From Streptomyces sp. MA5143a (GTDB taxonomy: Bacteria; Actinomycetota; Actinomycetes; Streptomycetales; Streptomycetaceae), in assembly GCF_900290235.1 (NCBI RefSeq), contig NZ_OLMK01000031.1:1-64000 (forward strand): a stretch of DNA of 64,000 bases, given 5' to 3'. Position 1 is the stretch's first letter. The number at the start of each line of letters is the position of its first letter. Shown here piece after piece: positions 8,739-16,709 of this stretch. Made by a program: the position numbers and the translations under genes. The notes under the pieces were generated by a model. It was not told the origin of the DNA and made no database searches. It was given only the letters and a program-made list of their open reading frames with translations.

Positions 8739-8865
8739 AGACTCGTCGCACTCGTCGCGTCGCAGGTCAGCCCCGCGACGAGTGTCCTCGCCGTGACGAG
8801 TCCACTCGTATCACGCCAACCTTCCGTACCTGCTGTGACCAGGCACGCGACGAGTGCGACGAGTG
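8731..8865. repeat. Iteron-like cluster of CACTCGTC / GACGAGTG repeats
   Basis: The 6-7 bp core ACTCGT(C) occurs four times on the + strand (8731, 8741, 8750, 8804) and four times inverted as ACGAGTG/C (8778, 8796, 8850, 8859). The first copy overlaps the DUF3631 stop region. Dense bidirectional iterons just after a putative replication gene suggest an origin or a repressor-binding array. Confidence 0.6.
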
Positions 8866-8930
8866 CGCACCCCCTCCCACCAGCCTCACTCGGTGCCCAT
8901 GGCACCCGCTCCCCGCCTGGAGTACCCCGC

Positions 8931-9815
8931 TTGCCTTCACGCACCGCCCAAGCTCCCTCGCCAGTACTGACCGCAGCGATCCGCCTCGGGGTCGCCCTGG
9001 ACGGCACGATCGGCTTCGCCCTCTCCTACGACGCTCTGCGGCAGATGGCCGTCGCCATCCACGTCCGCGGAATCCTCACGTACGCCTTCCCCCTGGTGAT
9101 CGACGGTTTCATCGCCATCGGCGTCGCCGCCCTGCTCATCCTGCGCACCGCACCCTGGCGCTCCCGGCTGTACGTCTGGGCACTCGTCGGCATCGCCACG
9201 ATCACCAGCATCTGGGCCAACGCCCTGCATGCCGTCCGCCTCAACCAGCAGGCTCACACCACCGGGCTCCACCTGGACGACATCACCGTCGGCGCCCTGT
9301 CAGCCATCGCCCCGCTGGCACTGGCCGGAGCCGTCCACCTTGACCTGGTCATCCGCCCCCACCCCACACGCCACGTTCAAGAGGTCGCCACCACAAAGAG
9401 CCACAACGCCCCTGGCTACGGCCACAACCACACCGACTACGCCGAGCCGACTCCGTCATCCGAGGGCAACGCCGGTCTGCCAGAGCAAGCAGAGATGCCC
9501 GATGTGGCCGGTCGCCCCCGCGACGTGGTGCGGGACGCCGCCAATGTGCCGCAGGCTCGGAAACCGCTCGCCACGGCAGAGGGCCACGAACGCGACGTCA
9601 CCTTCGACGAACTCCTCGCCCTCGCCCGCACGGCACCGCTGGGACGCGGAGGCCGCGCGTCACGCCGCAACATCGAGGCGGCGATACGAGACGCCGGCTA
9701 CCGCATCGGCAAGGACCGCCTGACCCGGATCAAGGACTGGGTGCAGGCCGAACTCGACCAGGCCGCCAGCCAGTGGCGGGCCGAGCCCGACAAGGAACCC
9801 GCCAACGCCCTCTGA
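8931..9815 (+). CDS. DUF2637 membrane protein of the mobile element
   Basis: The N-terminal half has four hydrophobic helices in the DUF2637 pattern (LDGTIGFALSYDALRQMA, AFPLVIDGFIAIGVAALLIL, LYVWALVGIATITSIWANAL, VGALSAIAPLALAGAVHL). The C-terminal half is soluble, with a helical DNA-binding-like segment near the end (RASRRNIEAAIRDAGYRIG). DUF2637 proteins accompany transfer genes in Streptomyces plasmids, where Spd-type membrane proteins assist intramycelial spread. TTG 8931 is favoured because GGAG lies 8 nt upstream and the protein then begins at the conserved region. GTG 8793 is possible, but it lies in the repeat cluster and lacks a ribosome site. Confidence 0.75.
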   Translation: MPSRTAQAPSPVLTAAIRLGVALDGTIGFALSYDALRQMAVAIHVRGILTYAFPLVIDGFIAIGVAALLILRTAPWRSRLYVWALVGIATITSIWANALHAVRLNQQAHTTGLHLDDITVGALSAIAPLALAGAVHLDLVIRPHPTRHVQEVATTKSHNAPGYGHNHTDYAEPTPSSEGNAGLPEQAEMPDVAGRPRDVVRDAANVPQARKPLATAEGHERDVTFDELLALARTAPLGRGGRASRRNIEAAIRDAGYRIGKDRLTRIKDWVQAELDQAASQWRAEPDKEPANAL

Positions 9816-9946
9816 GGCTCCCAGCAGCACCCACCACCCTGCGAACTCGACTTCTCTCGCTCGTCCCCGCGCTGACCAGTACGGGGACGAGCCAGCCGTC
9901 GAATCGCGTCACCGTCGCACCGCAACACCACATGGAGAACCGCTCT

Positions 9947-10597
9947 ATGCCCGACCTCCACAATGAACTCCCCACCAGCCAGCAGGAGGTGACCACCGCC
10001 GTCACCCAGCCAGCAAGGTATGACGTTGGACCGTCCAAGGGCCGGTCCAACGCGGACACCTCCGCCCCGGGGGTGGCGGAGGACTTCGGGCACCAGGGGG
10101 TGCCCGAGGAGGAGGCACCCGCCGACGCAGCCGAGCAGTCGCCCGCCGCCAGCGCCGACGAAGTCACCTTGTGTCGTCTCGCCCGCCGCCGTTCCCGCGA
10201 GGACGTCCAGCGCAAAAAGCGTGTCGACGTCCGCTACAGCGTCGACGAGAAGACCCGGATCCTCACCCGGGCCCGTGAGATGGGCATCGCCGGCGCCCAC
10301 CTCGTCGGCGCCGTGATCATGGCCTACCTCGATGGCGATCTCACCGTGGGCCTGGCCGGGCAGCGCACCCAGCTCGATGATTGCCTCGACAAGCTCGACG
10401 CCCTGCGGGCCGAGGTCGCCCGCATCGGCAACAACGTCAACCAGATCGCCCACCGCCTCAACGCCGGAGGGGATCCACACCCTGTGGACACCGCCGTCCT
10501 CGCGCAGACCGAGCGCACCCTGGACGCAGTCCGCGCCGCGATCGGCGCCTTCGCGCAGACCATGAACCACGCTGTCTCCGCGAAGGCGGCCCAGTAA
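9947..10597 (+). CDS. mobC: MobC-like relaxosome accessory protein
   Basis: This 216-residue protein has a disordered acidic N-terminus (1-75). A basic ribbon-helix-helix-like region follows (KKRVDVRYSVDEKTRILTRA), then the C-terminal MobC signature RIGNNVNQIAHRLNAGG. MobC proteins bind oriT and help the relaxase melt and nick it. ATG 9947 has GGAGA 8 nt upstream; ATG 9932 is in frame but overlaps that ribosome site. The stop TAA (10595-10597) overlaps the relaxase reading frame, as usual for this pair. Confidence 0.8.
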   Translation: MPDLHNELPTSQQEVTTAVTQPARYDVGPSKGRSNADTSAPGVAEDFGHQGVPEEEAPADAAEQSPAASADEVTLCRLARRRSREDVQRKKRVDVRYSVDEKTRILTRAREMGIAGAHLVGAVIMAYLDGDLTVGLAGQRTQLDDCLDKLDALRAEVARIGNNVNQIAHRLNAGGDPHPVDTAVLAQTERTLDAVRAAIGAFAQTMNHAVSAKAAQ

Positions 10598-12297
10598 TCG
10601 CCAAGATCGGCAGCGGCAAGGACACCGCCGGCCTGATCCGGTACCTGTTCGACACGAAGAAGGCCAAGGACCACACCGACCCGCACCTGATCGCCTCCTG
10701 GGACGGCTTCGCACCCGACCCAGGCCGCGCCGACGACTTCGACGCCACAAAGAAGCGCCTCGTGGCCGACCTCGACCTGCGGGTCAAGCAAGCCCGCCGA
10801 CTGGGCCGGGTACCCGAGCGGCACGTGTGGCACTGCTCGGTACGTGCCGCCCCCGGCGACCGGCACCTCACCGACGCCGAGTGGGCGGACATCGCGCGTC
10901 GCATTGTGGCGGCCACCGGCATCGCGCCACAAGGCGACCCCGACGGGTGCCGTTGGGTCGCCGTACGCCACGCCGACGACCACATCCACATCGCCGCCAC
11001 CAAGGTCCGAGGAGACCTGAGCACCGCCCGCCACTGGAACGACTACCTGAAGGCCGACAAGGAACTCGCCGCCATCGAGAAGGAATACGGACTCCTGCAG
11101 GTCGTGCGCGGCGACCGCACCGCCACCAAGCGCCCCACCCGCGCCGAGATGGAGAAAGCCCGCCGCGCCGGCACGACTCGGACCTCCCGCGAGCGCCTGC
11201 GCACCACCGTCCGCCAGCTGGTGTCCATCGCCACCAGCCCGGAGGAATTCCTCCACCTGCTCGACGGCGTCGAAGGCGTCCTCGTCGATGTTCTTCCCTC
11301 CGGCGACGTACGCGGGTACAAGGTCGCCGTGGCAGGCGACACCAACGCCGCCGGCGAGCCGATCTGGTTCTCCGGCGCCAAACTCGCCCCCGACCTGTCC
11401 TTCCCCAAGATCCGCGAACGCCTCACCGCCATCGAGGCTCCGCCCGCAGCGGAGCCGGGCAGCCGGCGCAGGCCCAACCCCTGGTACCAGGCCACCGCCG
11501 CGGCCGAGCGCATCCCCCACCACCTCGACCACGGTGACGACGCGGCAGCCCAGGCCCACATCGCAGCCTTTGGCGAAGCCATCGATGTCCTGCCGCTGCT
11601 CGCCCCCAGCCACCTGCGGCCACAGCTGCAACAGGCCGCCACAGCGTTCGAACGCGCCACCCGCTCCCGCATCCGCGCCCAGCAGGACCAGGCACGCGCC
11701 CTCCGGGGCGCCGTCCGCGCGCTGCGCACCGTGCCGGTCACCGGTGACGGGTCCGGGCTGGCGATGTTCCTCGACATCGCCGTGCTCGTCATCTTCGCCA
11801 CAGCCCGCTGGCACCAGGCTCGCCGGCACGACCAGCAGGTCGCCGCCGCCCACCAGGCCCTGGTCCACCTGCAGGCCGTCTACCAACAGGCTGCTGCCGA
11901 GCCACTGGCCGCCCTGGCCCAGCGCCAACCACCGGCTCGCACCATGGAACGGCACGCCCAGCGGATCCTCGTGATCGTGCCCGAACACGCTCAGCAGATC
12001 CTCGACGACCCCGCCTGGCCGGCACTGGCCGCCGCCCTGACCGAAGCCGAGACCGCCGGCCACGATCCCGAGCTGCTCCTCCAGCATGCCGCCCGCCAGC
12101 GCACCCTGGACGACGCCCGCTCCACCGCCAGGACCCTCACCTGGCGCATCCAACGCCTCGCCGCCCGGCAGGCCCCCAGCGCCCGAGCACGAGCCGACCA
12201 AGCCCGCACGAGCGTTGCAGCACGAACGGCACAGCGTGGCCAGACCCCACCGAGCCCTTCGCAGCCTGGGCCTGCGGCACCTTCTCGACACCGGTAA
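10594..12297 (+). CDS. MOB-type relaxase (conjugative nickase), start codon altered
   Basis: This 567-residue relaxase has the family N-terminus IAKIGSGKDTAGLIRYLFD and HVWHCS near residue 77. The metal-binding histidine cluster HADDHIHI follows (His126, His130, His132). The N-terminal ~230 residues are the nickase, which would cut oriT and stay bound to the transferred strand. The C-terminal ~330 residues are helical with one hydrophobic segment (MFLDIAVLVIFATA). The codon at the expected start (10594) is GTA. No ATG/GTG/TTG occurs in frame between TTG 10381, deep inside mobC, and GTG 10759, which would remove part of the nickase. The gene may be silent or use a weak start. Confidence 0.75.
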   Translation, partial: VIAKIGSGKDTAGLIRYLFDTKKAKDHTDPHLIASWDGFAPDPGRADDFDATKKRLVADLDLRVKQARRLGRVPERHVWHCSVRAAPGDRHLTDAEWADIARRIVAATGIAPQGDPDGCRWVAVRHADDHIHIAATKVRGDLSTARHWNDYLKADKELAAIEKEYGLLQVVRGDRTATKRPTRAEMEKARRAGTTRTSRERLRTTVRQLVSIATSPEEFLHLLDGVEGVLVDVLPSGDVRGYKVAVAGDTNAAGEPIWFSGAKLAPDLSFPKIRERLTAIEAPPAAEPGSRRRPNPWYQATAAAERIPHHLDHGDDAAAQAHIAAFGEAIDVLPLLAPSHLRPQLQQAATAFERATRSRIRAQQDQARALRGAVRALRTVPVTGDGSGLAMFLDIAVLVIFATARWHQARRHDQQVAAAHQALVHLQAVYQQAAAEPLAALAQRQPPARTMERHAQRILVIVPEHAQQILDDPAWPALAAALTEAETAGHDPELLLQHAARQRTLDDARSTARTLTWRIQRLAARQAPSARARADQARTSVAARTAQRGQTPPSPSQPGPAAPSRHR

Positions 12298-12305
12298 TTC
12301 CGGCA

Positions 12306-12333
12306 CTGACGGCCTCGCGCGCGAGGCCGTCAG
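12306..12333. terminator. Perfect 28-nt palindrome after the relaxase gene
   Basis: CTGACGGCCTCGCG and its exact inverse meet without a loop base, 8 nt after the relaxase stop. As RNA it would form a very stable hairpin, so a Rho-independent-type terminator is likely even without a U tract. A protein-binding palindrome is the alternative. Confidence 0.55.
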
Positions 12334-12424
12334 CAGGAGGAAGGCACCTGTCCCGTTCACCCCCAGGTTTCCCACACCGCTGACACCACACAACGGGCGC
12401 TTGGCCGGTCCAGGACGGGCGCGG

Positions 12425-12485
12425 GTTTCCTGAGTGAACATTCGCGCGTTTCCTGAGTGAACGCTCTGGTGTTTCCTGAGTGAAC
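12425..12485. repeat. Three 15-bp direct repeats at exact 23-bp spacing
   Basis: GTTTCCTGAGTGAAC occurs at 12425-12439, 12448-12462 and 12471-12485, separated by 8 variable bases. The 23-bp period is about two helical turns, so all copies face the same side of DNA. Iterons of a plasmid-type origin, partition site or repressor array are possible. The surrounding stretch 12298-12656 holds no recognisable gene. Confidence 0.7.
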
Positions 12486-12656
12486 GGTCTTTGCCCGGGG
12501 GACCCCCTCCTACTTCCGGATCACCTCGCCTCGGCAGCAGCCCAGCACGTCCGCACGAGGAGGAGTGATTGCCTCGCTCCCCGGTGACCTCGTCGGCAGC
12601 CTGGCGAACGGGCGTCGACGATGATCACTGCGGTCCTCCCCGGTGAAGGAACCGCG

Positions 12657-13211
12657 TCACCGCACCGTGCCGACCAGAGGCTCCAGCAACTCCAGCGCTT
12701 CCTCCCAGCGGAAGCGATCCGCCGCGCCACCGGCCCTCGGCCGGTGCGGTTCGCACGAGCCGATCAGGACGCCCATACCCTGCAGACGGTCCAGGCTCTG
12801 CTGATAGGCAGGGTGGGCGGCCTGGGCTGAGTTCAGGTAGGGCAGTGCCACGGTCGGGATGCCCATGCCGTACGCCTCGGACAGGATGCCCAGGGCGAGG
12901 GTGTCTGAGATCCCGGCGGCCCACTTGTTGATCGTGTTGAACGTGGCGGGAGCGACGGCGATCGCGTCCGCCGGAGGCAGGGGGCGCGGGTCTCCCGGTG
13001 ATCGCCAGGCGGAGCGGATCGGGTAGCCGGTCTGTGCCTCGATCGCCTTGGCGTCGATGAAGCCGAGTCCCTGCGGTGTGGCGATGGCGCCGACGTCCCA
13101 GTGCGCCTCCTGTGCGGTGGTGATGAGCTTGCCGACGTCACGGGCAACACCTGCCGCGCACACGACGACGTACAGGAAGGGCTTCTTGTCCGGAGCGGTC
13201 GGCTCGGTCAC
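12657..13211 (-). CDS. Flavoprotein (phosphopantothenoylcysteine decarboxylase-like fold)
   Basis: This 184-residue protein has the HFCD flavoprotein pattern. FLYVVVCAAGVARDVGKLI is the N-terminal FMN-phosphate loop, ADAIAVAPATFNTINKWAAG is the conserved PATANT-like segment, and GIPTVALPYLNSAQAAHPAY matches the region carrying the active-site side. Such stand-alone proteins may decarboxylate a peptidyl or CoA-linked cysteine; the true substrate is unknown. GTG 13211 overlaps the stop of the upstream regulator gene (GTGA), so they form one operon. This pairing of a TPR-type regulator with a flavoprotein is common in Streptomyces. Confidence 0.8.
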   Translation of the reverse strand: MTEPTAPDKKPFLYVVVCAAGVARDVGKLITTAQEAHWDVGAIATPQGLGFIDAKAIEAQTGYPIRSAWRSPGDPRPLPPADAIAVAPATFNTINKWAAGISDTLALGILSEAYGMGIPTVALPYLNSAQAAHPAYQQSLDRLQGMGVLIGSCEPHRPRAGGAADRFRWEEALELLEPLVGTVR

Positions 13212-14222
13212 GCGGGGACTCCCAGTTGGCGGCTGAAGTGGTGCAGTTCCGGCAGGGTACGACGGCGGTCGCGGGCGGCCATGTCGGCGACCAGGTTGCG
13301 GACGTCGGGACGGCGGATGTCCTGGGCGGCGCAGGTCTCGGCGATGCGCAGGGCCTGGTAGCCGTCGGCGAGGCGGCCCTGCTGGCTGTAGGCACGAGCC
13401 GCCTCCACCCATAGGGCGGCGCGGCGCTCGGGGACCGGGATGTGTCGGCGCATGAGGGGTCGGGCCGCCTGGAGGGCGAGACCGGCGTCACCGAAGGCCA
13501 CCAGGGCGCTCAGCTCGTGCAGGGCGACATTGGTCGGGCTGAAGGTGGCCCAAGCGTCAGGCCGGTCCAGGGTCACGTACCGGGAGACTTCCTTGGCCTC
13601 TGTGAGGAATTCCTTCGTGGCCGCGCGATCACCGCGGCTGCTGGCCGCGGTCACGCCGCGCAGGAGTAGCAGTCCTACAGCAGCGAGGTACTTCGGAGAG
13701 CGCCGGTCGTACGAACCGGTGAGCTGGTCGGCGGTGTGCCTGACCAGAGTGACGGCTTCGGTGGCGTGCTTCTCGCGCACCAGGACGTGGGCCTGGACAC
13801 GGACGCTGGAGGCGAGGACCACCGGGTCGCCCGAGCGTTCTGCTTCGGCCATCGCCCGGCCGACGGCGAGCCATGCGTTGCCCTGGTCGTGCTGTTTGAG
13901 CAGCAGGCTGGTCGCGGTCTGGTACGCCGTGGCCAGGAGCCCGGACACCGTGTCCCTGTCCGTCGCATCGCCGGCGGCCATCCCGCAGGTCGGCGATCAG
14001 GTTCGGGAGGGTGCGCTCCAGCTCTGTGTAGTGACAGGTGTGGAAAAGCCTGAGTGCTGATCCGACGCGTTCGTACAGGACGGCCGTGTCCTGTGGGCCA
14101 CCGGCGCCCGCAGGGCCGGCGCCGGGCAGGAGGGCCTGGACGAGGGCGGTGTGTGAGGCCGAAGAGCCGGCCGGGGCCGCGAGCGCTGCGATGCTCCCGG
14201 CGAGGAAGGTGCGGCGGTGCAT
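13208..14222 (-). pseudogene. TPR-rich regulator, frameshifted and lacking its HTH domain
   Basis: The frame starting at 14222 (MHRRTFLAGSIAALAAP, then ERTLPNLIADLRDG) stops matching near 13982. A second frame carries on with MAAGDATDRDTVSGLLATAY and ends at 13208. Together they form the helical sensor half of Streptomyces XRE/TPR regulators: tetratricopeptide-like helices, DRPDAWATFSPTNVALHELS, and a C-terminal ARDRRRTLPELHHF. A one-base shift near 13982 breaks it. The usual N-terminal helix-turn-helix (about 80-100 residues) is missing before 14222, where an unrelated + strand fragment begins. The protein is probably non-functional, although the distal flavoprotein could still be expressed. 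Confidence 0.7.
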
Positions 14223-14224
14223 GT

Positions 14225-14452
14225 CGGAACGAGCGCGACGCGCTCATAGAGACCGGCCTCCACTGGATCGGCCATCGTCAACCGGACGCGGACGGCCTGC
14301 TGTACATCGTGAACTCCACGGCCGCCTACCTCGCTGCCATGCCGCACATCCTGGACGAGATAAGCAACGTCACCGGCGCCCACGCCTTCCACGTGCGCAA
14401 CCTGCCCCTGCTGAAGGGTCAGCGCGTCACAGTCAGCCGTCTCAAAACCTGA
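14225..14452 (+). pseudogene. C-terminal fragment of an unrecognised gene
   Basis: About 75 codons with Streptomyces-like third-position GC run from the breakpoint to a TGA at 14450-14452. The fragment contains GLHWIGHRQPDADGLLYIVN, then AAMPHILDEISN and RNLPLLKGQRVTVSRL. No start codon or ribosome site belongs to it, and it abuts the truncated head of the minus-strand regulator, so it looks like the tail of a gene joined by recombination. I do not recognise the family. Confidence 0.4.
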
Positions 14453-14679
14453 TCTTCAGACGCCGTGTCGTCGGGGCAAGTCCGCCCGCGCTGCAGGCTG
14501 CCTTACGGGAGGGGACACACTGGAGGTGGCCTTGGCAAGCCGGGCCTGGCGCGAACCCATGCGCTCGTACTCGCGGCAGAGCCCGGACCGTGGGGACGGC
14601 CCGTGAGGTGATGCGGCCCCTACCGTGCCGCGCGCCCGTCGAAGCAGCCGCTTCCGGTTGCGGCCGACGTACGGTTGAA
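14453..14679. other. Gap with no gene recognised
   Basis: No credible coding frame or hairpin was seen. The conserved leader begins at its right edge. Confidence 0.5.
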
Positions 14680-14781
14680 GTACCGAGGGCACCACGCACT
14701 CCGGCCGCCCCGCCGGGTCGTCCTCGGCGAGAGACGAACCCCGGGCCGCCCCAGTGGTCGGCGCGGAGACGGGTCGGCATC
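14680..14781 (+). promoter_or_regulatory. Conserved 5' leader, copy 1
   Basis: From GTACCGAGGGCA to the ATG at 14782 this is about 80% identical to 18097-18197 by eye, with almost the same length (102 vs 101 nt). Shared blocks are GCCGGGTCGTCC, CCCGGGCCGCC and GGAGACGGGTC. GCCGGG-TCGTC-CTCGGC can form a stem with one G-U pair. This could be a promoter plus structured untranslated leader. Confidence 0.55.
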
Positions 14782-14880
14782 ATGTCCGCCGCGGTCGAAG
14801 CAACTCCGCGCAAGCTCATCATGGCAGGGGCCGCGCTGAACACCCGTGCAGGTCCGCAACCCCGCCGAGGGGAGGCGTGA
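14782..14880 (+). CDS. 32-codon ORF behind the conserved leader, probably a DUF5994 relic
   Basis: ATG 14782 sits where the DUF5994 gene starts in the homologous leader at 18198, and its first residues (MSA) match. The frame then diverges and stops at 14878-14880, overlapping the ATG of the STAS gene (TGATG). It may be a leader peptide that couples translation to the STAS gene, or what remains of a deleted DUF5994 gene. No known motif. Confidence 0.35.
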   Translation: MSAAVEATPRKLIMAGAALNTRAGPQPRRGEA

Positions 14881-15854
14881 TGGCCTTTGCCCGGCTGGAC
14901 ATCCATCGGCGGAACCGAGGAGAGCGGACGCTCGTCACGCTTGCCGGCGACATCGGGCCGGCCACGACGCCGCTGCTGCGGGCCGCAGTGGAGCAGTGTC
15001 TGCTGGACGGTGTCACCGTGATCGACATCGATATGACCACGGTCGGCTCCTGCGACGCCAGGGGCTTGGACGTCCTCCTGTCGGCATCACGGCGCGCCAG
15101 CCGGGTCCACGCTCGCCTGCGGCTGCACCATCCGTGCGCGCAGATCACCCGGCTCCTCGATACCACCGGATCGACTTCGCTGCTCCTTACGGCCCCCGTG
15201 AGTCCCGTGCCGCCCGCCGCATCCGGCGACCTCATGAGTACCGCGACGCGGGCGCCCGAGGACCCCGCTCGTCGGCCGGATCAGCCGGTCCTCAGGGACG
15301 GGATCCGCCTTCGACGGCTGACCCGCTGGCAGGCAGAAGACATGCGCGAGGACATCGCGGACCTGGCTGCGGAGTCCGTCGCGGGCACCGCCGGCGAGGC
15401 GTACCACGACCGTGGAGACTTCCTGCACCGCTTGGCGGTCACCGCCCACCGCCCTGGCTTCGCCCTGCTGGTCGCAGAAACGACGGTGCTGATCGGTTGC
15501 GCCTTCGGTTATCCGGTGGACCCTGACGGCTCCGACCGCCGGTGGTTCGACGGAACGCTCCAGGAGATCATCCAGCGGCTCACCTCCCGCGCACGGTTCG
15601 TCGTCCTCACCCAGGTCGTGGCCCATCCGCACGCTCAGCACCGCGATATCGCCCGCCGCCTGCAACAGCGTCTGCTCACAGACCTGCGGTCCTCCCTCGG
15701 GGTCACCCTGCTGCATCCTGCCGACCAGGCAGGACAAGCCGCCTTCTCGTCCTGGGGCTGGCAGAACATGGGCGAGGTGGTCGGGCTGCCCGGCCCCGTC
15801 GCCCCCTGTGTGTTGACCCTGTCTTCCGAAGGGCAGCCCTCGGCACGCCGATGA
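14880..15854 (+). CDS. STAS-domain anti-anti-sigma-like protein fused to a GNAT-like domain
   Basis: This 324-residue protein starts at ATG 14880 after GGGGAGG. Residues 1-105 form a STAS domain (TLVTLAGDIGPATTPLL, then VIDIDMTTVGSCDARGLDVLL) closely related to the STAS at 19135. The usual phosphorylatable serine motif (D-S-S-G) reads D-A-R-G here, so normal control by serine phosphorylation is doubtful. A linker (about 105-135) leads to a second domain with acetyltransferase character (IRLRRLTRWQAEDMREDIAD, LLVAETTVLIGCAFGYPVD, HPHAQHRDIARRLQQRLL, VTLLHPAD). I infer a GNAT-like fold by pattern only. The fusion is unusual. Confidence 0.75.
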   Translation: MAFARLDIHRRNRGERTLVTLAGDIGPATTPLLRAAVEQCLLDGVTVIDIDMTTVGSCDARGLDVLLSASRRASRVHARLRLHHPCAQITRLLDTTGSTSLLLTAPVSPVPPAASGDLMSTATRAPEDPARRPDQPVLRDGIRLRRLTRWQAEDMREDIADLAAESVAGTAGEAYHDRGDFLHRLAVTAHRPGFALLVAETTVLIGCAFGYPVDPDGSDRRWFDGTLQEIIQRLTSRARFVVLTQVVAHPHAQHRDIARRLQQRLLTDLRSSLGVTLLHPADQAGQAAFSSWGWQNMGEVVGLPGPVAPCVLTLSSEGQPSARR

Positions 15855-15992
15855 TTCGGCAGAGGAGCGATGAGCCGGCGCCGGTCGTACGCGGCCCGGG
15901 CCGCCACGCCACCCGTCGTCCGCCGTACGGACGTGTCTCGACGCGATGGCTGCGCGCCACGCCGCCCGCCACAGCCGGGAGTAGCCTGACAG

Positions 15993-16087
15993 GTACCGAG
16001 AACTGTCGGGCGCACGACCACGGCGGCGCCGTTCCCGGCGAGTGACAGACACGGGCAGCCGGAAACCGCCCGGATCGGGATCGCACG
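15993..16087 (+). promoter_or_regulatory. Conserved 5' leader, diverged copy 2
   Basis: GGAGTAG-N5-CAGGTACCGAG upstream of the DUF5994 gene mirrors GGAGTAG-N6-CAGTACCGAG at the third copy. Downstream blocks CGCAC, CCCGGCGA, CACGGG and GCCCGGATCGGG keep the same order to the ATG (95 nt). It is more diverged than the other two. Confidence 0.4.
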
Positions 16088-16600
16088 ATGAACGCCATCA
16101 CCAAGTCCGCCAAAGGTACGGCCCCAGGTGACGGACACTCCTACCGGATGCCCTTGCCCCGGCTGCGCCTCACGCCGGATGTCAGCCATGGCCCGCTGGA
16201 CGGCGCATGGTGGCCGCGCTGCGACGCACTGGAACTGGAGCTGCCCGCGCTGGTCGGCTCCTTGGATCCGAGCATCGGCACCATCACGCGCGTGACCGTG
16301 GGTACCGCCGCCTGGCCAGATGCCCCGCAGGAGGTGATGGCACCGGGGCATGTGATCGAGGTGGCCCTGAGCAACGGGGCGGCCGAGATGCATGCCATCA
16401 CCGTGGACTGCGGCACCGTGGGGCGCTGGGAACTGCTCGTGGTCCCACCGGACGAACCGGCCGGAACGGCAGCCCTGCTGCTGACCGCCGCCTCCGACCC
16501 CGAGAACCCCTTGTCCGCCCCGCGCCTGCTGGCACTCGCCGAGAGCGGCCTCGACGGACAGGACACATGGGAGTCGGAAGGAGGAGCCGGACCCAGGTAA
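16088..16600 (+). CDS. DUF5994 family protein
   Basis: This 170-residue soluble protein carries the DUF5994 signature GPLDGAWWPRCDALELELPAL near residues 35-55, then ITRVTVGTAAWPDAP and GRWELLVVPPDEPAGTAALL. Its function is unknown. In Streptomyces it is often found among SpoIIE, STAS and other stress genes, as here. Two paralogues lie at 18198 and 25112 (minus). It shares its leader organisation with 18198, which argues for duplication and common control. A SpoIIE phosphatase gene follows 55-110 bp downstream. Confidence 0.8.
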   Translation: MNAITKSAKGTAPGDGHSYRMPLPRLRLTPDVSHGPLDGAWWPRCDALELELPALVGSLDPSIGTITRVTVGTAAWPDAPQEVMAPGHVIEVALSNGAAEMHAITVDCGTVGRWELLVVPPDEPAGTAALLLTAASDPENPLSAPRLLALAESGLDGQDTWESEGGAGPR

Positions 16601-16709
16601 GCAGCCCGACCCGGCCTGCCACGCGTACCCGGCGGGCCCGGGCGTCCACGACCCCGTGATGGAGCCATGGCACCGACAGATCCCTTGTCATACCGGCCCG
16701 CCCCTGACC

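Larger units (their letters stand above)
5403..12297. mobile_element. Remnant integrative mobilizable element
   Basis: The gene order is tyrosine integrase, XRE regulator, HTH excisionase-like protein, DUF3631 protein, DUF2637 membrane protein, MobC and relaxase. It matches actinomycete integrative mobilizable elements that encode their own nicking proteins but no FtsK/TraB-type DNA translocase. Integration functions face left and mobilization functions face right from the 6.6-7.1 kb control region. Damage is visible at both ends: the integrase lacks its catalytic C-terminus and the relaxase lacks a canonical start. Exact ends and attachment sites were not found; repeats continue to about 12.5 kb on the right. 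Confidence 0.65.

Noticed and set aside
10324..12441. Minus-strand open frame of about 700 codons opposite mobC and the relaxase
   Set aside because: Composition is Gly/Val-rich without motifs; the + strand carries the MobC and relaxase signatures.
5000..12600. tRNA or attachment-site duplication expected for an integrated element
   Set aside because: I looked for a tRNA 3' end (GGTTCGAATCC-type) and a matching repeat on both sides and found none.
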